Shown piece by piece: positions 28,126 to 37,063 of a stretch of DNA of 64,000 nucleotides. The translations under genes were made by a program, and so were the position numbers. The first letter of the stretch is position 1. Every line of letters begins with the position of its first letter. Where the stretch lies: the NCBI GenBank assembly GCA_905181885.1, contig CAJIZI010000003.1:248001-312000 (forward strand), in the 5' to 3' direction. Under the pieces are notes generated by a model. That model did not search any database. It saw only the letters and a program-made list of their open reading frames with translations, and was not told the DNA's origin. Origin of the DNA: an uncultured Gammaproteobacteria bacterium. Lineage in GTDB: Bacteria > Pseudomonadota > Gammaproteobacteria > Nitrosococcales > Methylophagaceae.

Positions 28126-29655
28126 ATGGCTCTTATAACTAAAAAAGACTTTATTGATAGTATTACAGATGCATTACAGTATATCGCCTGTTACCACTCT
28201 AAAGACTTCATTGAAGCGATGTCCACTGCTTATGAAAAGGAAAAGTCCCCGGCAGCTAAAGATGCCATTGCCCAGATCCTTATTAATTCGCGAATGTGTG
28301 CAGAAGATCAACGCCCTATTTGCCAAGACACTGGTATTGTAAATGTCTTCATAAAAGTTGGTATGTCCGTCCACTGGGATACTGACCAAAGCGTTGAAGA
28401 TATGGTCAATGAGGGCGTTCGGCGTGCTTACACACACCCCGATAATATTTTGCGTGCTTCTATCGTCAGCGGCCCTATTCACTCACGAGAAAACACAGGA
28501 GATAACACGCCTGCCGTCGTTCACACTGAAGTTGTACTCGGAAATAAAGTTGATATTCATATTGCTGCTAAAGGTGCGGGTTCTGAAAACAAAGCCAAAT
28601 TTACAGTACTAAATCCTAGTGATAATTTAGTAGATTGGATTTTAACGACTATTTCGAAAATGGGTGCTGGATGGTGTCCACCAGGAATGATTGGCGTCGG
28701 CGTCGGTGGTACAGCCGAAAAGGCGATGTTAATGGCAAAAGAATCGTTAATGGAACCTATCAACATACAAGCACTAATAGCAAGTGGCCCTGTAACGGAG
28801 GCTGAAAAATTAAGAATTGAACTCTACAATAAAATAAACCAAATGGGTATTGGTGCTCAAGGTATGGGTGGGCTAACGACCGTATTAGATGTCAAAGTTA
28901 ATGACTATCCTACTCACGCTGCATCCTTACCTGTAGCTATTATTCCAAACTGTGCCGCCACAAGACATAATCACTTTGTATTAGATGGCTCTGGTCCCGC
29001 TGAGTTTACGCCTCCATCGCTATCAGACTGGCCCGAAGTTACGCGCCAAATCGCCTCTAATACCCGCCATATAAACTTAGATACCATCACTGCAAATGAT
29101 ATTCGTACATGGCAACCTGGGGATACATTATTACTGAGCGGTCACCTATTAACTGGACGAGATACTGCACATAAAAAAATTGCTGAGCTAATAAACAATA
29201 AGCAACCTCTGCCTAAAGGCCTGTGCTTCAAAGGTCGCTTTATTTATTATGTAGGCCCTGTTGAACCTGTTAAAGGTGAAGTAGTAGGCCCTGCAGGTCC
29301 AACGACAGCCACTCGCATGGACAAATTCACTGATATGATGCTAGGTCAAGCCGGGTTGCTAGGTATGATTGGCAAGGCAGAGCGTGGCCCATCAGCCATT
29401 GCTGCCATCAAGAAATATCGATCAGTATCCTTAATTGCTGTAGGCGGCTCAGCTTATTTAGTATCAAAAGCTATCAAGTCTTCGCGTATAGTAGCTTTTG
29501 AAGAATTAGGTATGGAAGCAATTAGAGAATTTTATGTTGAAAATATGCCCGTAACTGTTGCTGTCGATAATCTTGGACAATCCGTTCATGAGTCGGGCCC
29601 CAAAGAATGGCGCCTTAAGATTTCACAAATGTCCATTAAACCACGTCTTTTATAG
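28126..29655 (+). CDS. fumA: Fumarate hydratase, class I (iron-sulfur)
   Basis: Oxygen-sensitive [4Fe-4S] enzyme hydrating fumarate to malate. The frame opens at 28087, but ATG 28126 is chosen because the earlier start overlaps proS; this gives 509 residues. Seen: the first cluster cysteine in the RPICQDTG stretch (about residue 67), SGPIHSRENTGDNTPAVVHTE-type substrate region, IPNCAATRHNHF (about 282), and the C-terminal beta domain with VVGPAGPTTATRMDKF and SGPKEW. Both the alpha and beta parts are fused, as in E. coli FumA. It makes the product step after SdhCAB in the TCA cycle. The symbol follows E. coli usage. Confidence 0.95.
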   Translation: MALITKKDFIDSITDALQYIACYHSKDFIEAMSTAYEKEKSPAAKDAIAQILINSRMCAEDQRPICQDTGIVNVFIKVGMSVHWDTDQSVEDMVNEGVRRAYTHPDNILRASIVSGPIHSRENTGDNTPAVVHTEVVLGNKVDIHIAAKGAGSENKAKFTVLNPSDNLVDWILTTISKMGAGWCPPGMIGVGVGGTAEKAMLMAKESLMEPINIQALIASGPVTEAEKLRIELYNKINQMGIGAQGMGGLTTVLDVKVNDYPTHAASLPVAIIPNCAATRHNHFVLDGSGPAEFTPPSLSDWPEVTRQIASNTRHINLDTITANDIRTWQPGDTLLLSGHLLTGRDTAHKKIAELINNKQPLPKGLCFKGRFIYYVGPVEPVKGEVVGPAGPTTATRMDKFTDMMLGQAGLLGMIGKAERGPSAIAAIKKYRSVSLIAVGGSAYLVSKAIKSSRIVAFEELGMEAIREFYVENMPVTVAVDNLGQSVHESGPKEWRLKISQMSIKPRLL

Positions 29656-29668
29656 CTTAGGAGTTACT

Positions 29669-30118
29669 ATGCTCGCCATTACAATGCATCTTCTTGCTGC
29701 CGTTATCTGGGTTGGTGGAATGTTCTTCGCCTATATGGCAATGCGTCCGGCTGCACACTTTTTAGATCCAGCAATGCAATTAACACTCTGGTCTAATACC
29801 TTTAAACGTTTTTTTCCATGGGTCTGGTTATCTATCATCACTATCTTAATTAGTGGTTTTTGGTTGATAGCTCTATCTGGTGGCATGGGAGCTGTCGGCA
29901 CCCACATCCATATCATGCTTTTACTTGGCATCATTATGATGTTGATATTCATGCATGTTTTTTTTGCTCCCTATAAAAAGCTAATTCACTCTGTTAAAAG
30001 TGAAGATTGGGAAACAGGCACTAAGGCCCTAGGCCAAATAAGGTTCTTGATATTTATCAATCTAACGATAGGTCTCTTTGTCACTTTTATTGGCAGTGCT
30101 GGTCAATATTATATTTAA
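29669..30118 (+). CDS. CopD-like integral membrane protein
   Basis: A 149-residue membrane protein of the CopD/heme-binding four-helix type. The frame opens at 29558 inside fumA, but ATG 29669 has a clear ribosome site (TTAGGAG) and gives the usual N-terminus MLAITMHLLAAVIWVGGMFFA. Four hydrophobic segments are seen (about 1-22, 48-70, 80-102 and 125-147), with histidines at H7, in THIHIMLLLG and in FMHVFFAPY that could bind heme or copper. The related family name is from copper resistance, but many single-copy members have no proven copper role. It lies 13 bases after fumA. Confidence 0.8.
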   Translation: MLAITMHLLAAVIWVGGMFFAYMAMRPAAHFLDPAMQLTLWSNTFKRFFPWVWLSIITILISGFWLIALSGGMGAVGTHIHIMLLLGIIMMLIFMHVFFAPYKKLIHSVKSEDWETGTKALGQIRFLIFINLTIGLFVTFIGSAGQYYI

Positions 30119-30222
30119 ACTCTCTTGATAGGCCTTGTGTTGCTAATCATACCCCCACTCGATTGACTTTACTTCCATGAGAATTAAATATACCTAAAAT
30201 GATGACACACTCTCTAGATAGC

Positions 30223-30336
30223 TTAGTTACTAAAGCCAAATAGTGGTAATATTACATTTGTAATTCCTATCACAATCCCAATGCTGAGCAGTCCATAGCT
30301 ATAAGGCAGTTTCCCTTATAGAAATAATAAAATTAA
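30223..30336 (-). pseudogene. Possible remnant of a membrane protein gene
   Basis: In the 269-base gap after the CopD-like gene, the minus strand reads LILLFL, a stop (30316-30318), then the 30-residue hydrophobic stretch beginning GKLPYSYGLLSIGIVIG and ending in GFSN with a stop at 30223-30225. No start codon or ribosome site is apparent. It resembles the tail of a membrane protein broken by a stop, but no family was recognised, and AT-rich DNA can mimic this. Confidence 0.2.
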
Positions 30337-30387
30337 TGTCGAGCGTGTTGGCATTTCTCACCGTCGATACAAACAAGTACTCTAATC

Positions 30388-30660
30388 ATGAAAAGCATCA
30401 AAAAATTTCTAGCTGAAAATGACAACCTCATTCATGCAACCATGCAAAAAATTTCCTCTCATGTGCAGCGACGTAAAGGCGAGTGGGTTTTCAATACCGT
30501 CTTAATTGAGGGCCAAGAAGTCCCATTCAAATACAAACGCCAAAAAGATTATAAGTCTCTTCAGGGTGCTTCTGTTGATATGATCTACTACCCAGACAAA
30601 GAAACTATAGCTGGCATGGAGTTTGAGTATATGAAGGTCGTGAAAATAAATATTTCTTAA
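30388..30660 (+). CDS. Conserved-looking small protein of unknown function
   Basis: A 90-residue basic protein, beginning MKSIKKFLAENDNLIHATMQ. It reads as a helical N-terminus (residues 1-25) followed by a beta-rich part with VLIEGQEVPFKYKRQKDYKS and YYPDKETIAGMEFEYMKVVK. No membrane segment or signal peptide is seen. I do not recognise a named family. It lies 33 bases before the HugZ-like gene on the same strand and may share its transcript. The clear codon structure and ordered hydrophobic pattern argue for a real gene. Confidence 0.75.
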   Translation: MKSIKKFLAENDNLIHATMQKISSHVQRRKGEWVFNTVLIEGQEVPFKYKRQKDYKSLQGASVDMIYYPDKETIAGMEFEYMKVVKINIS

Positions 30661-30693
30661 TATATAAATCATGACATACGCTAAGGACATAAC

Positions 30694-31401
30694 ATGAGTA
30701 AAAATAACCAAGCAGCACTAAAAGCTAGAACACTCTTCAACACCCGCTGCGATGGTGTTTTAAGCACTCATTCAATTGATCTACCAGGTTATCCTTTCGG
30801 CTCGATTACTCCTTATTGTTTTAATCGCCATGGCCAAGCGGTGATTCTAATTAGCACCATTGCCCAACATACCAAAAACATCAAGGCTAATAACAAAGTT
30901 TCTCTCATTGCATTTGATGATGCTACAGATAGCCAAGCCGCAGGACGTGTAACCTACATTGGTGATGCTAAGCCTGTTAATGACGATGAAATAGCCGAAC
31001 GATACTACCGGTTTTTTCCAGACTCGCGTAATTTTCATAAAACTCATGATTTCAATTTCTACCTTATTGAATTTGTTAGAGCCCGCTACATTGGTGGTTT
31101 TGGACAAATATTTTGGGTCGAGAACAGTGATTTCATCAAAGCCAACCCGTTTAGTTTTGAAGAGGAAACTGGAATGGTCGACCATATGAATGCCGACCAC
31201 CTTGATGCGATACGGCACTACTGTGACTTATTTGATATTACTTACAATCCTAAAGAGCAACCAACCCTAGTTGGAGTTGATAGTGAAGGTTTTCATCTTC
31301 GAGTCAAGGGCAGTATTTATCGCCTCGGATTTAATCACCCTGTGAGCAATACCTCAGAAGCTCGAGCAGCTCTAGTCGAGTTAGCAAGAAGGCCCAAATA
31401 A
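30694..31401 (+). CDS. HugZ-like flavin-reductase-fold protein (PNPOx-like domain plus DUF2470)
   Basis: The 235-residue protein has an N-terminal split-barrel domain related to pyridoxamine 5'-phosphate oxidase (about 1-150, with TRCDGVLSTHSIDLPGYPFG) and a C-terminal DUF2470 domain (about 160-235) starting with the hallmark DHMNADHLDAIRHYC. This two-domain layout is shared with HugZ heme oxygenases and related flavin- or heme-binding proteins. Heme degradation is a possible function; nothing nearby proves it. The ribosome site AAGGACAT precedes the ATG. Confidence 0.85.
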   Translation: MSKNNQAALKARTLFNTRCDGVLSTHSIDLPGYPFGSITPYCFNRHGQAVILISTIAQHTKNIKANNKVSLIAFDDATDSQAAGRVTYIGDAKPVNDDEIAERYYRFFPDSRNFHKTHDFNFYLIEFVRARYIGGFGQIFWVENSDFIKANPFSFEEETGMVDHMNADHLDAIRHYCDLFDITYNPKEQPTLVGVDSEGFHLRVKGSIYRLGFNHPVSNTSEARAALVELARRPK

Positions 31402-31546
31402 ATATAATTCTGTAAACATAGTTATCGGTATTTTTAAAAGTTTCACGCTGTACAATCTAAAAATAAAAAAGGAAACCTGTGACTTTGAATCTCACTAAAA
31501 TGTACATGCCTATAAAGTTACAAGTACACCAGCTAATAATTTATCA

Positions 31547-32179
31547 ATGAAACTTAATATGCACATATTAGTTATTTTTGTGGTTTTTTTTATATCGTCA
31601 TGTTCTTCTTCGCTAGTATATAACCTACACGATTCCCGTTATGACGACCTTCTCGAGAATATAAAATTAGAGCCTAATCTAACTGCAGTTAGAGAGTTAA
31701 GACATGTTTATATCTTAACGCAACGTTATAAAAAAAATATTAATGAAGAAAAAGCAAACCACCCTCAATTTCAAGCTCTGGTCCATGAGGACTTAAATAC
31801 TACTCTTCTCAAGGCTTACGTGGCTTTAGAGAAGAACTATACCAGTTTAAATGGCCATTATTGGGCAATGGCAACTAGTTTTGAATTGGGTGAAAAAGAA
31901 AAAAGTAAGTATCATCAATCACTATTAAACATACTATTGGAAGCAATTTGGGCTTCGGGAGATGGCAGATCAATTACAACGGCCTTCTTTTCGACCAGCA
32001 CTCGGGAGATACATTCTTTTATAGAGTTACATGGATTAGACATAATTAGCCACACCTTGATACACAGAGATGAAAAATCATATGATCAGGTCAAAATAAA
32101 GGATTTAAAAACCGGCCAACTCTTCGATTGGTATTTTGATATAAGCGCTCAGAAAAACGTAACAATAAGCATTCAATGA
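31547..32179 (+). CDS. Predicted lipoprotein of unknown function
   Basis: A 210-residue protein with an N-terminal signal (residues 1-18) and the lipobox ISSC, followed by SSSLVYN, so it should be lipid-anchored to a membrane. The rest is soluble: a helical middle (about 60-135) and a C-terminal part with HREKSYDQVKIKD-like and LFDWYFDIS stretches. The pattern near the end (a G followed by an FDIS strand) loosely recalls DUF4919 proteins, but this is weak. It is a single gene with 145 bases upstream and converges on bioA. Confidence 0.7.
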   Translation: MKLNMHILVIFVVFFISSCSSSLVYNLHDSRYDDLLENIKLEPNLTAVRELRHVYILTQRYKKNINEEKANHPQFQALVHEDLNTTLLKAYVALEKNYTSLNGHYWAMATSFELGEKEKSKYHQSLLNILLEAIWASGDGRSITTAFFSTSTREIHSFIELHGLDIISHTLIHRDEKSYDQVKIKDLKTGQLFDWYFDISAQKNVTISIQ

Positions 32180-32222
32180 TTTTTAAATTAACTACCATAC
32201 ACAAAGTGTTAGCTTTCTATTT

Positions 32223-33527
32223 TTAAATCACTTTTTCTGTTAATACTTCAATTATTTTACCCATCGCCGTCGTTAATTGGCTTAGGTCCTCAGAGTTAAT
32301 AATATAAGGTGGCATAATATATATTAAGTTTCTAAAGGGCCGTATCCAAACACCTTGTTCGACAATATACATTGGTAACCAATTCATCTGTTCCGACAAT
32401 TCATCGTTTAACTCTATAACACCAATTGCACCTTTGACTCTAACTTCCTTAACCAGCGTATGTTTTTTGTAAGGTAATAATTCTGTTAATAACTGTTCCT
32501 CGATATCTTGGATCTGCTGTTCCCAATTTGACTCTAATAGAATATCAAGACTTTCACAAGCAACACGACATGCTAATGGGTTCGCCATAAAAGTTGGACC
32601 ATGCATTAATACTCCACTACCATCTGCACTGATCCCTGTTGCAACCTCAACACTGCATAAGGTCGCGGCCAGTGACATATAGCCTCCTGTTAAAGCTTTT
32701 CCCAAACAGAGAATATCTGGGCAGATACCTGCTTGTTCATAAGCAAACAATGTACCTGTACGACCAAAACCTGTAGCTATTTCATCTAAAATTAATAACA
32801 CATCATACTGGTCACAAAGTGATCTCACTTGCCGCAAATATTCAGGGCAATAAAACTTCATTCCACCAGCACCCTGAACTAGAGGTTCTAGTATCACAGC
32901 AGCTAATTCTTGGTGATTAGTACTAATAAGTTGTTTAAAGACTGCAATATCTTCAGGTTTCCAATCTTCATCAAGTTGGCAGCTTGGTGCTGGGGCAAAA
33001 ATATGTTTTGCCAAAACATCTTCAAACAAATAATGCATGCCATTATCGGGATCACTTACAGACATGGCGCCAAAAGTGTCTCCGTGGTAACCATTCCTAA
33101 CCGTTAGTAACCGCCGTTTATCAGTTTTTCCTTGAGCAAACCAATATTGTATTGCCATCTTCACAGCGACTTCTACAGAAACTGAACCCGAGTCAGCAAA
33201 AAAGACCTTTTGTAATGGTTCAGCTGTAATAGAAATTAACTTTCTTGCGAGTTCAATAGCTGGCGAGTGTGTTAATCCACCAAACATGACATGTGACATA
33301 TTGTCTATTTGCTGTTTAGCAGCCTGGTTTAATCGTGGATGATTGTATCCGTGAATAGCTGACCACCAAGATGACATACCATCAATAATTTCACGGCCAT
33401 CTGCCAAGGTAAGTTTTACCCCTCGTGCTGATAAAACCTCGTGTGTCGGTGATGGCTTTGTGACACTGCTGTATGGATGCCATATATGTTCTGCGTCAAA
33501 TATTAAATTGTCTGATTTTTGCATCAT
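32223..33527 (-). CDS. bioA: Adenosylmethionine-8-amino-7-oxononanoate aminotransferase
   Basis: PLP enzyme that converts KAPA to DAPA in biotin synthesis, using S-adenosylmethionine as amino donor. The 434 residues show WHPYSSVTKP near the start, the substrate-site DGMSSWWSAIHGYNHP, the FADSGSVSVEVA cofactor region, ILDEIATGFGRTGTLF and the PLP lysine in CLGKALTGGYMSLAA (about residue 278). No other bio genes are in the window. It ends 43 bases from the convergent lipoprotein gene. Confidence 0.96.
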   Translation of the reverse strand: MMQKSDNLIFDAEHIWHPYSSVTKPSPTHEVLSARGVKLTLADGREIIDGMSSWWSAIHGYNHPRLNQAAKQQIDNMSHVMFGGLTHSPAIELARKLISITAEPLQKVFFADSGSVSVEVAVKMAIQYWFAQGKTDKRRLLTVRNGYHGDTFGAMSVSDPDNGMHYLFEDVLAKHIFAPAPSCQLDEDWKPEDIAVFKQLISTNHQELAAVILEPLVQGAGGMKFYCPEYLRQVRSLCDQYDVLLILDEIATGFGRTGTLFAYEQAGICPDILCLGKALTGGYMSLAATLCSVEVATGISADGSGVLMHGPTFMANPLACRVACESLDILLESNWEQQIQDIEEQLLTELLPYKKHTLVKEVRVKGAIGVIELNDELSEQMNWLPMYIVEQGVWIRPFRNLIYIMPPYIINSEDLSQLTTAMGKIIEVLTEKVI

Positions 33528-33634
33528 TAGATCATAGCAGTTGTCGCTAGAAGAACTATTAAAAATTTACTTTATTTTCAATCAAACTGCCTTTACAGCT
33601 CAGTTAATAGTAAAGTGCTCAGTTCTACTCCACT

Positions 33635-33961
33635 TCATTTAGTGATGCTAAAACTCTCACCACAGCCACATTCAGATGTAGCATTTGGATTATTAAACCT
33701 AAAGTTTTGGTTTAAACCATCTTTCACATAATCAACTTCTGTATCACCAATTATTGCCAGACTCTTTTGATCTATTACTACTTTAGCTCCATCACGTTCG
33801 ATCACAATGTCGGTATCCGCCAGAGCCTCAGCATAATCTAATGCATATTTGTACCCAGAACAGCCACTTTCTGTCACTCCTACGCGTAAGCCAATGCCTG
33901 AACCTCGTTTTCTTATCATGTCATGAATACGTGTAGCAGCCGACTCAGTTAAGGTAATCAT
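33635..33961 (-). CDS. iscA: Iron-sulfur assembly protein IscA
   Basis: A-type carrier that holds iron or Fe-S clusters for transfer to apoproteins. The 108 residues contain the three ligand cysteines C34 (ESGCSGYKY), C98 and C100 (ECGCGESF). It sits downstream of queA-trmJ-cysE, where many gammaproteobacteria have iscR-iscS-iscU-iscA-hscBA-fdx, but here no other isc gene is present. Its start overlaps the stop of a 57-codon ORF by 4 bases, implying translational coupling. Confidence 0.93.
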   Translation of the reverse strand: MITLTESAATRIHDMIRKRGSGIGLRVGVTESGCSGYKYALDYAEALADTDIVIERDGAKVVIDQKSLAIIGDTEVDYVKDGLNQNFRFNNPNATSECGCGESFSITK

Positions 33962-34131
33962 TTGTCTGATGCTATTTCTAGATTGATAAGTTGTTCAGCA
34001 CCAAAGTCATTTTGATGCTCAAAAAGTCCTGATAAAGTAACCGGTACAATGCCATAGTCTTGAGCTTGCTCTAATATCGCTCTGTGCGTATAAAGGCTAT
34101 TTGTAGAGTGACACATATAAAATACCAACAT
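33958..34131 (-). CDS. Small 57-residue ORF translationally coupled to iscA
   Basis: ATG 34129-34131 to TGA 33958-33960, with the stop overlapping the iscA start as ATGA. The peptide begins MLVFYMCHSTNSLYTHRAIL and includes YGIVPVTLSGLFEHQNDFG. It has one cysteine and no signal or long membrane segment. A stop codon lies two codons before the ATG and no ribosome site is obvious. It may be a genuine small protein, or the surviving tail of a larger gene lost from the usual isc region. No family was recognised. Confidence 0.5.
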   Translation of the reverse strand: MLVFYMCHSTNSLYTHRAILEQAQDYGIVPVTLSGLFEHQNDFGAEQLINLEIASDK

Positions 34132-34262
34132 AATTTAGAAACACCCACTTACTATAAACCTATTTTCACAAATCGGCCTTAATTTATGACGGGGTATTAG
34201 TTAGTTAGCATTAATAAAATGCTTATAACTTAACACTACTCACCACAAGTGTACCTATTTGA

Positions 34263-35066
34263 TCATTTATTCTTTTTTTTATTAGCTACCTTGTCTTCTA
34301 TGTCATGCTCTAGATCACAATCTGCTAGATCAGGCATTTTTACATCGGAAATTTCACCGCCCATTTTATGTATCGTATCGCACAAGCTGTCAACACGTTT
34401 ATCCATAATGTGAATATGCTCAATTAACCCATGGATTGCAGTTGCTACTGGATCTAAAGTTTCACTAGATGTTCCATATGCATCAAAACCAACTGATTGA
34501 GCAAGTTTTTGTTTCTGCTTCTGATCTTCCGTTAAGGAATTTTTTACAATGCGACCAGGTACTCCTACAACAGTTTCTTCTGCTAAGACATCTTTCGTTA
34601 CTACCGCATTTGAACCAATACGAGCGCCATCATGAAGAGTAATAGGCCCCAATACTTTTGCCCCCGCACCAACCACAATATTATTGCCTAATGTTGGGTG
34701 ACGTTTCCCCTCTTTCCATGATGTACCTCCCAATGTCACTCCATGGTAAAGCGTGCAATCATCACCAATTTCAGCTGTTTCACCGATCACAACGCCCATG
34801 CCATGATCGATAAAAAACCGTCTCCCTATCTTAGCTGCAGGATGAATTTCAATTCCAGTCAACCAACGACTAAACATAGATAAGAAGCGCGCAAACCACT
34901 TAATTTCATGTTTCCATAAATAGTGGCTTAAACGGTGCCATTGGATCGCGTGCAGTCCTGGGTAAGTAGTAACCACTTCAAAAGTTGTTCTTGCAGCAGG
35001 ATCACGATCAAAAACACATTTGATATCTTCCTTAAACCTCTGCCAAGCATTGATTTCCTTGATCAT
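34263..35066 (-). CDS. cysE: Serine O-acetyltransferase
   Basis: Makes O-acetyl-L-serine for cysteine synthesis. It has 267 residues: a helical N-terminal domain (about 1-70) and a left-handed beta-helix of hexapeptide repeats (about 75-175) with [16 protein letters not shown] and GVTLGGTSW. The C-terminus (after about 190) is longer than in many homologues and ends in a charged lysine-rich tail. Its start overlaps the trmJ stop by 4 bases. The partner synthase, cysM, is 7 kb away. Confidence 0.96.
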   Translation of the reverse strand: MIKEINAWQRFKEDIKCVFDRDPAARTTFEVVTTYPGLHAIQWHRLSHYLWKHEIKWFARFLSMFSRWLTGIEIHPAAKIGRRFFIDHGMGVVIGETAEIGDDCTLYHGVTLGGTSWKEGKRHPTLGNNIVVGAGAKVLGPITLHDGARIGSNAVVTKDVLAEETVVGVPGRIVKNSLTEDQKQKQKLAQSVGFDAYGTSSETLDPVATAIHGLIEHIHIMDKRVDSLCDTIHKMGGEISDVKMPDLADCDLEHDIEDKVANKKKNK

Positions 35067-35797
35067 TCAGCTTCTCCTTTACTTTTTTCAGCAGCACGTA
35101 AAATACCATGCAAAATTTGTAATTCATTACGATCTAAATCGGCGCGATTAAATAGTCGCCTCAAGCGGCGCATTAAGTTTTTTGGGTTATAAGGATCTAA
35201 AAAACCAATTGCCATTAGACTCTCTTCAAAATGACTATATAAGTGTTCTAGATCTTTAGCATCAATAGCCTCACGATCTTCACCAACTCGACCGACCTTA
35301 ATCTCGGGATTAAAACTCATCTTAAGTTCATAAGCAAACACTTGTACTGCAGCTGCCAAGTTTAATGAACTATACGCCTCATTAGCAGGTATATTAATCA
35401 AGTTTTGACAACGATCAAGCTCGTCATTTGATAAACCTGAATGTTCTCGACCAAATACAATTGCCACTTGAGTCCCATCATGATGTTGCTGGATCTGCTC
35501 GACTGCTTGACGAGGATCGACAACGGGTACCGGTAAATGGCGTAATCGGGCACTCATCCCATAAACTTGATGACATCCCTCTATTGCTGATTGCAAATTA
35601 TCATGCACAACGGCACTGGCCAGTAAATCATCTGCTCCAGAAGCTCTTGCTGTCGCTTCAGCACTCGGGTAGTGCATGGGTTCTACCAAATGTAAATTTG
35701 ATATACCCATTGTCTTCATTGCTCGCGCTGACGCCCCAATGTTTCCCGGGTGCGTCGTGCCAACTAATACAAAACGGATATTATCTAACGTCTTCAT
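35063..35797 (-). CDS. trmJ: tRNA (cytidine/uridine-32-2'-O-)-methyltransferase
   Basis: SPOUT methyltransferase for ribose methylation at position 32 in the anticodon loop. The 244 residues include the N-terminal [20 protein letters not shown] motif, [20 protein letters not shown] and the knot motif [20 protein letters not shown]. The trmJ-cysE neighbourhood is classical for gammaproteobacteria. It overlaps queA upstream and cysE downstream by ATGA junctions, so all three should be translated together. Confidence 0.96.
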   Translation of the reverse strand: MKTLDNIRFVLVGTTHPGNIGASARAMKTMGISNLHLVEPMHYPSAEATARASGADDLLASAVVHDNLQSAIEGCHQVYGMSARLRHLPVPVVDPRQAVEQIQQHHDGTQVAIVFGREHSGLSNDELDRCQNLINIPANEAYSSLNLAAAVQVFAYELKMSFNPEIKVGRVGEDREAIDAKDLEHLYSHFEESLMAIGFLDPYNPKNLMRRLRRLFNRADLDRNELQILHGILRAAEKSKGEAE

Positions 35798-36825
35798 TGT
35801 TGGTCCCTAGTCAAGAACATGGCATCGCCATAACTAAAAAAGCGGTATTGCTGCTCAATCGCGTGTTGGTAAGCAGCTAGGATATTTTCTCTCCCTGAAA
35901 AAGCTGAAACTAGCATTAATAAGGTTGATTCAGACAAATGAAAATTAGTTATCATGGCATCAACATATTTAAACTGGTAGCCCGGATAAATAAAAATATC
36001 TGTTTCTCCCATATAAGGTTTGATTTCACCTGATGTAGATGCGCTCTCTATCGCTCTAACACTAGTCGTTCCCACTGCAATGACTCTGCCCCCCCTTTCA
36101 CGTGCTGATTTTATTTGTTCACACACTTTTTCTGACACATTAATACGTTCTGAATGCATTTGATGGGTTTTAACATTCTCTACTCGCACCGGTTGAAATG
36201 TCCCAGCACCCACGTGTAATGTGACCTGTCCTGTTTCAATGCCTAAGGATAATAAAGAATCGAGCATTGCATGATCAAAATGTAAGCCCGCTGTTGGAGC
36301 AGCTACCGCACCGATATGCTCTGCATAAACTGTTTGATACCTCTCTATATCAGCAGCATCAATTTCTCTTTCAATATAAGGTGGCAATGGTAAACGACCA
36401 TACTCTTCTAATAAATCAATAACATCTACGTCACTGTGGAAATATAATTCAAATAAAGTATCTTGCCTACCCAGTACCTCGACATCGAGGTTTTCTTCTA
36501 GCAGTAGATGACGACCAGCCGCAGGTGACTTGCTACTTCGAACATGTGCCAAGACTCTACGTTCATCTAATATTCTTTCTACTAAGACCTCCACTTTACC
36601 TCCACTTTCTTTTTTACCTAGTAAGCGAGCAGGTATCACTTTGGTATTATTAAACACCAACAGATCATCAGGGTTTAGTAATGATAATAAGTTTGAAAAC
36701 TGTAAGTCTTGTAATTCTCCACTCAAGCCCTCTAGTGCCAATAAGCGGCTTGCAGTTCTCTCGTCTGTTGGATGTTGAGCTATAAGCTCCCGTGGTAAAT
36801 CAAATTGAAAGTCAGTTAAATTCAT
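35794..36825 (-). CDS. queA: S-adenosylmethionine:tRNA ribosyltransferase-isomerase
   Basis: Transfers and rearranges the ribosyl part of SAM onto preQ1-modified tRNA in queuosine synthesis. The frame opens at 36852, but ATG 36823-36825 ([19 protein letters not shown]) fits the family N-terminus and gives 343 residues. Seen: the [21 protein letters not shown]-type core near residue 60, [11 protein letters not shown] (about 168) and [20 protein letters not shown]-type C-terminal region. It heads a queA-trmJ-cysE coupled unit. No tgt follows, unlike the common queA-tgt pairing. Confidence 0.95.
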   Translation of the reverse strand: MNLTDFQFDLPRELIAQHPTDERTASRLLALEGLSGELQDLQFSNLLSLLNPDDLLVFNNTKVIPARLLGKKESGGKVEVLVERILDERRVLAHVRSSKSPAAGRHLLLEENLDVEVLGRQDTLFELYFHSDVDVIDLLEEYGRLPLPPYIEREIDAADIERYQTVYAEHIGAVAAPTAGLHFDHAMLDSLLSLGIETGQVTLHVGAGTFQPVRVENVKTHQMHSERINVSEKVCEQIKSARERGGRVIAVGTTSVRAIESASTSGEIKPYMGETDIFIYPGYQFKYVDAMITNFHLSESTLLMLVSAFSGRENILAAYQHAIEQQYRFFSYGDAMFLTRDQQ

Positions 36826-36978
36826 CTCGAGATCATAACAAACAAACTTCATTTTTCATTCTTTGCATTCAATATTAACTTTAATATAATGTGGGTTAAC
36901 TCAAGCTATCACAAGATTTATCATAAAATAAGACTTCCATAATGAATTCGAGATCGATATAATTCAGTGCTTGAATTT

Positions 36979-37063
36979 GCCGGGGTGGCGGAACTGGTAG
37001 ACGCGCTGGATTCAAAATCCAGTTTCTTCGGAAGTGTCGGTTCGATTCCGACCCTCGGTACCA
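36979..37063 (+). tRNA. tRNA-Leu (anticodon CAA)
   Basis: An 85-base gene with encoded CCA. The acceptor stem GCCGGGG pairs with CCTCGGT (two G-U pairs) before A-CCA; the D arm has GGTAGACG; the anticodon stem CTGGA/TCCAG encloses loop TTCAAAA with anticodon CAA at 37013-37015; a long variable arm (TTTCTTCGGAAGT region) marks it as a class II tRNA; the T arm is GTCGGTTCGATTCCGAC. It decodes UUG. No repeated tRNA end or integrase was found nearby, so it shows no sign of being an integration site. Confidence 0.97.
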
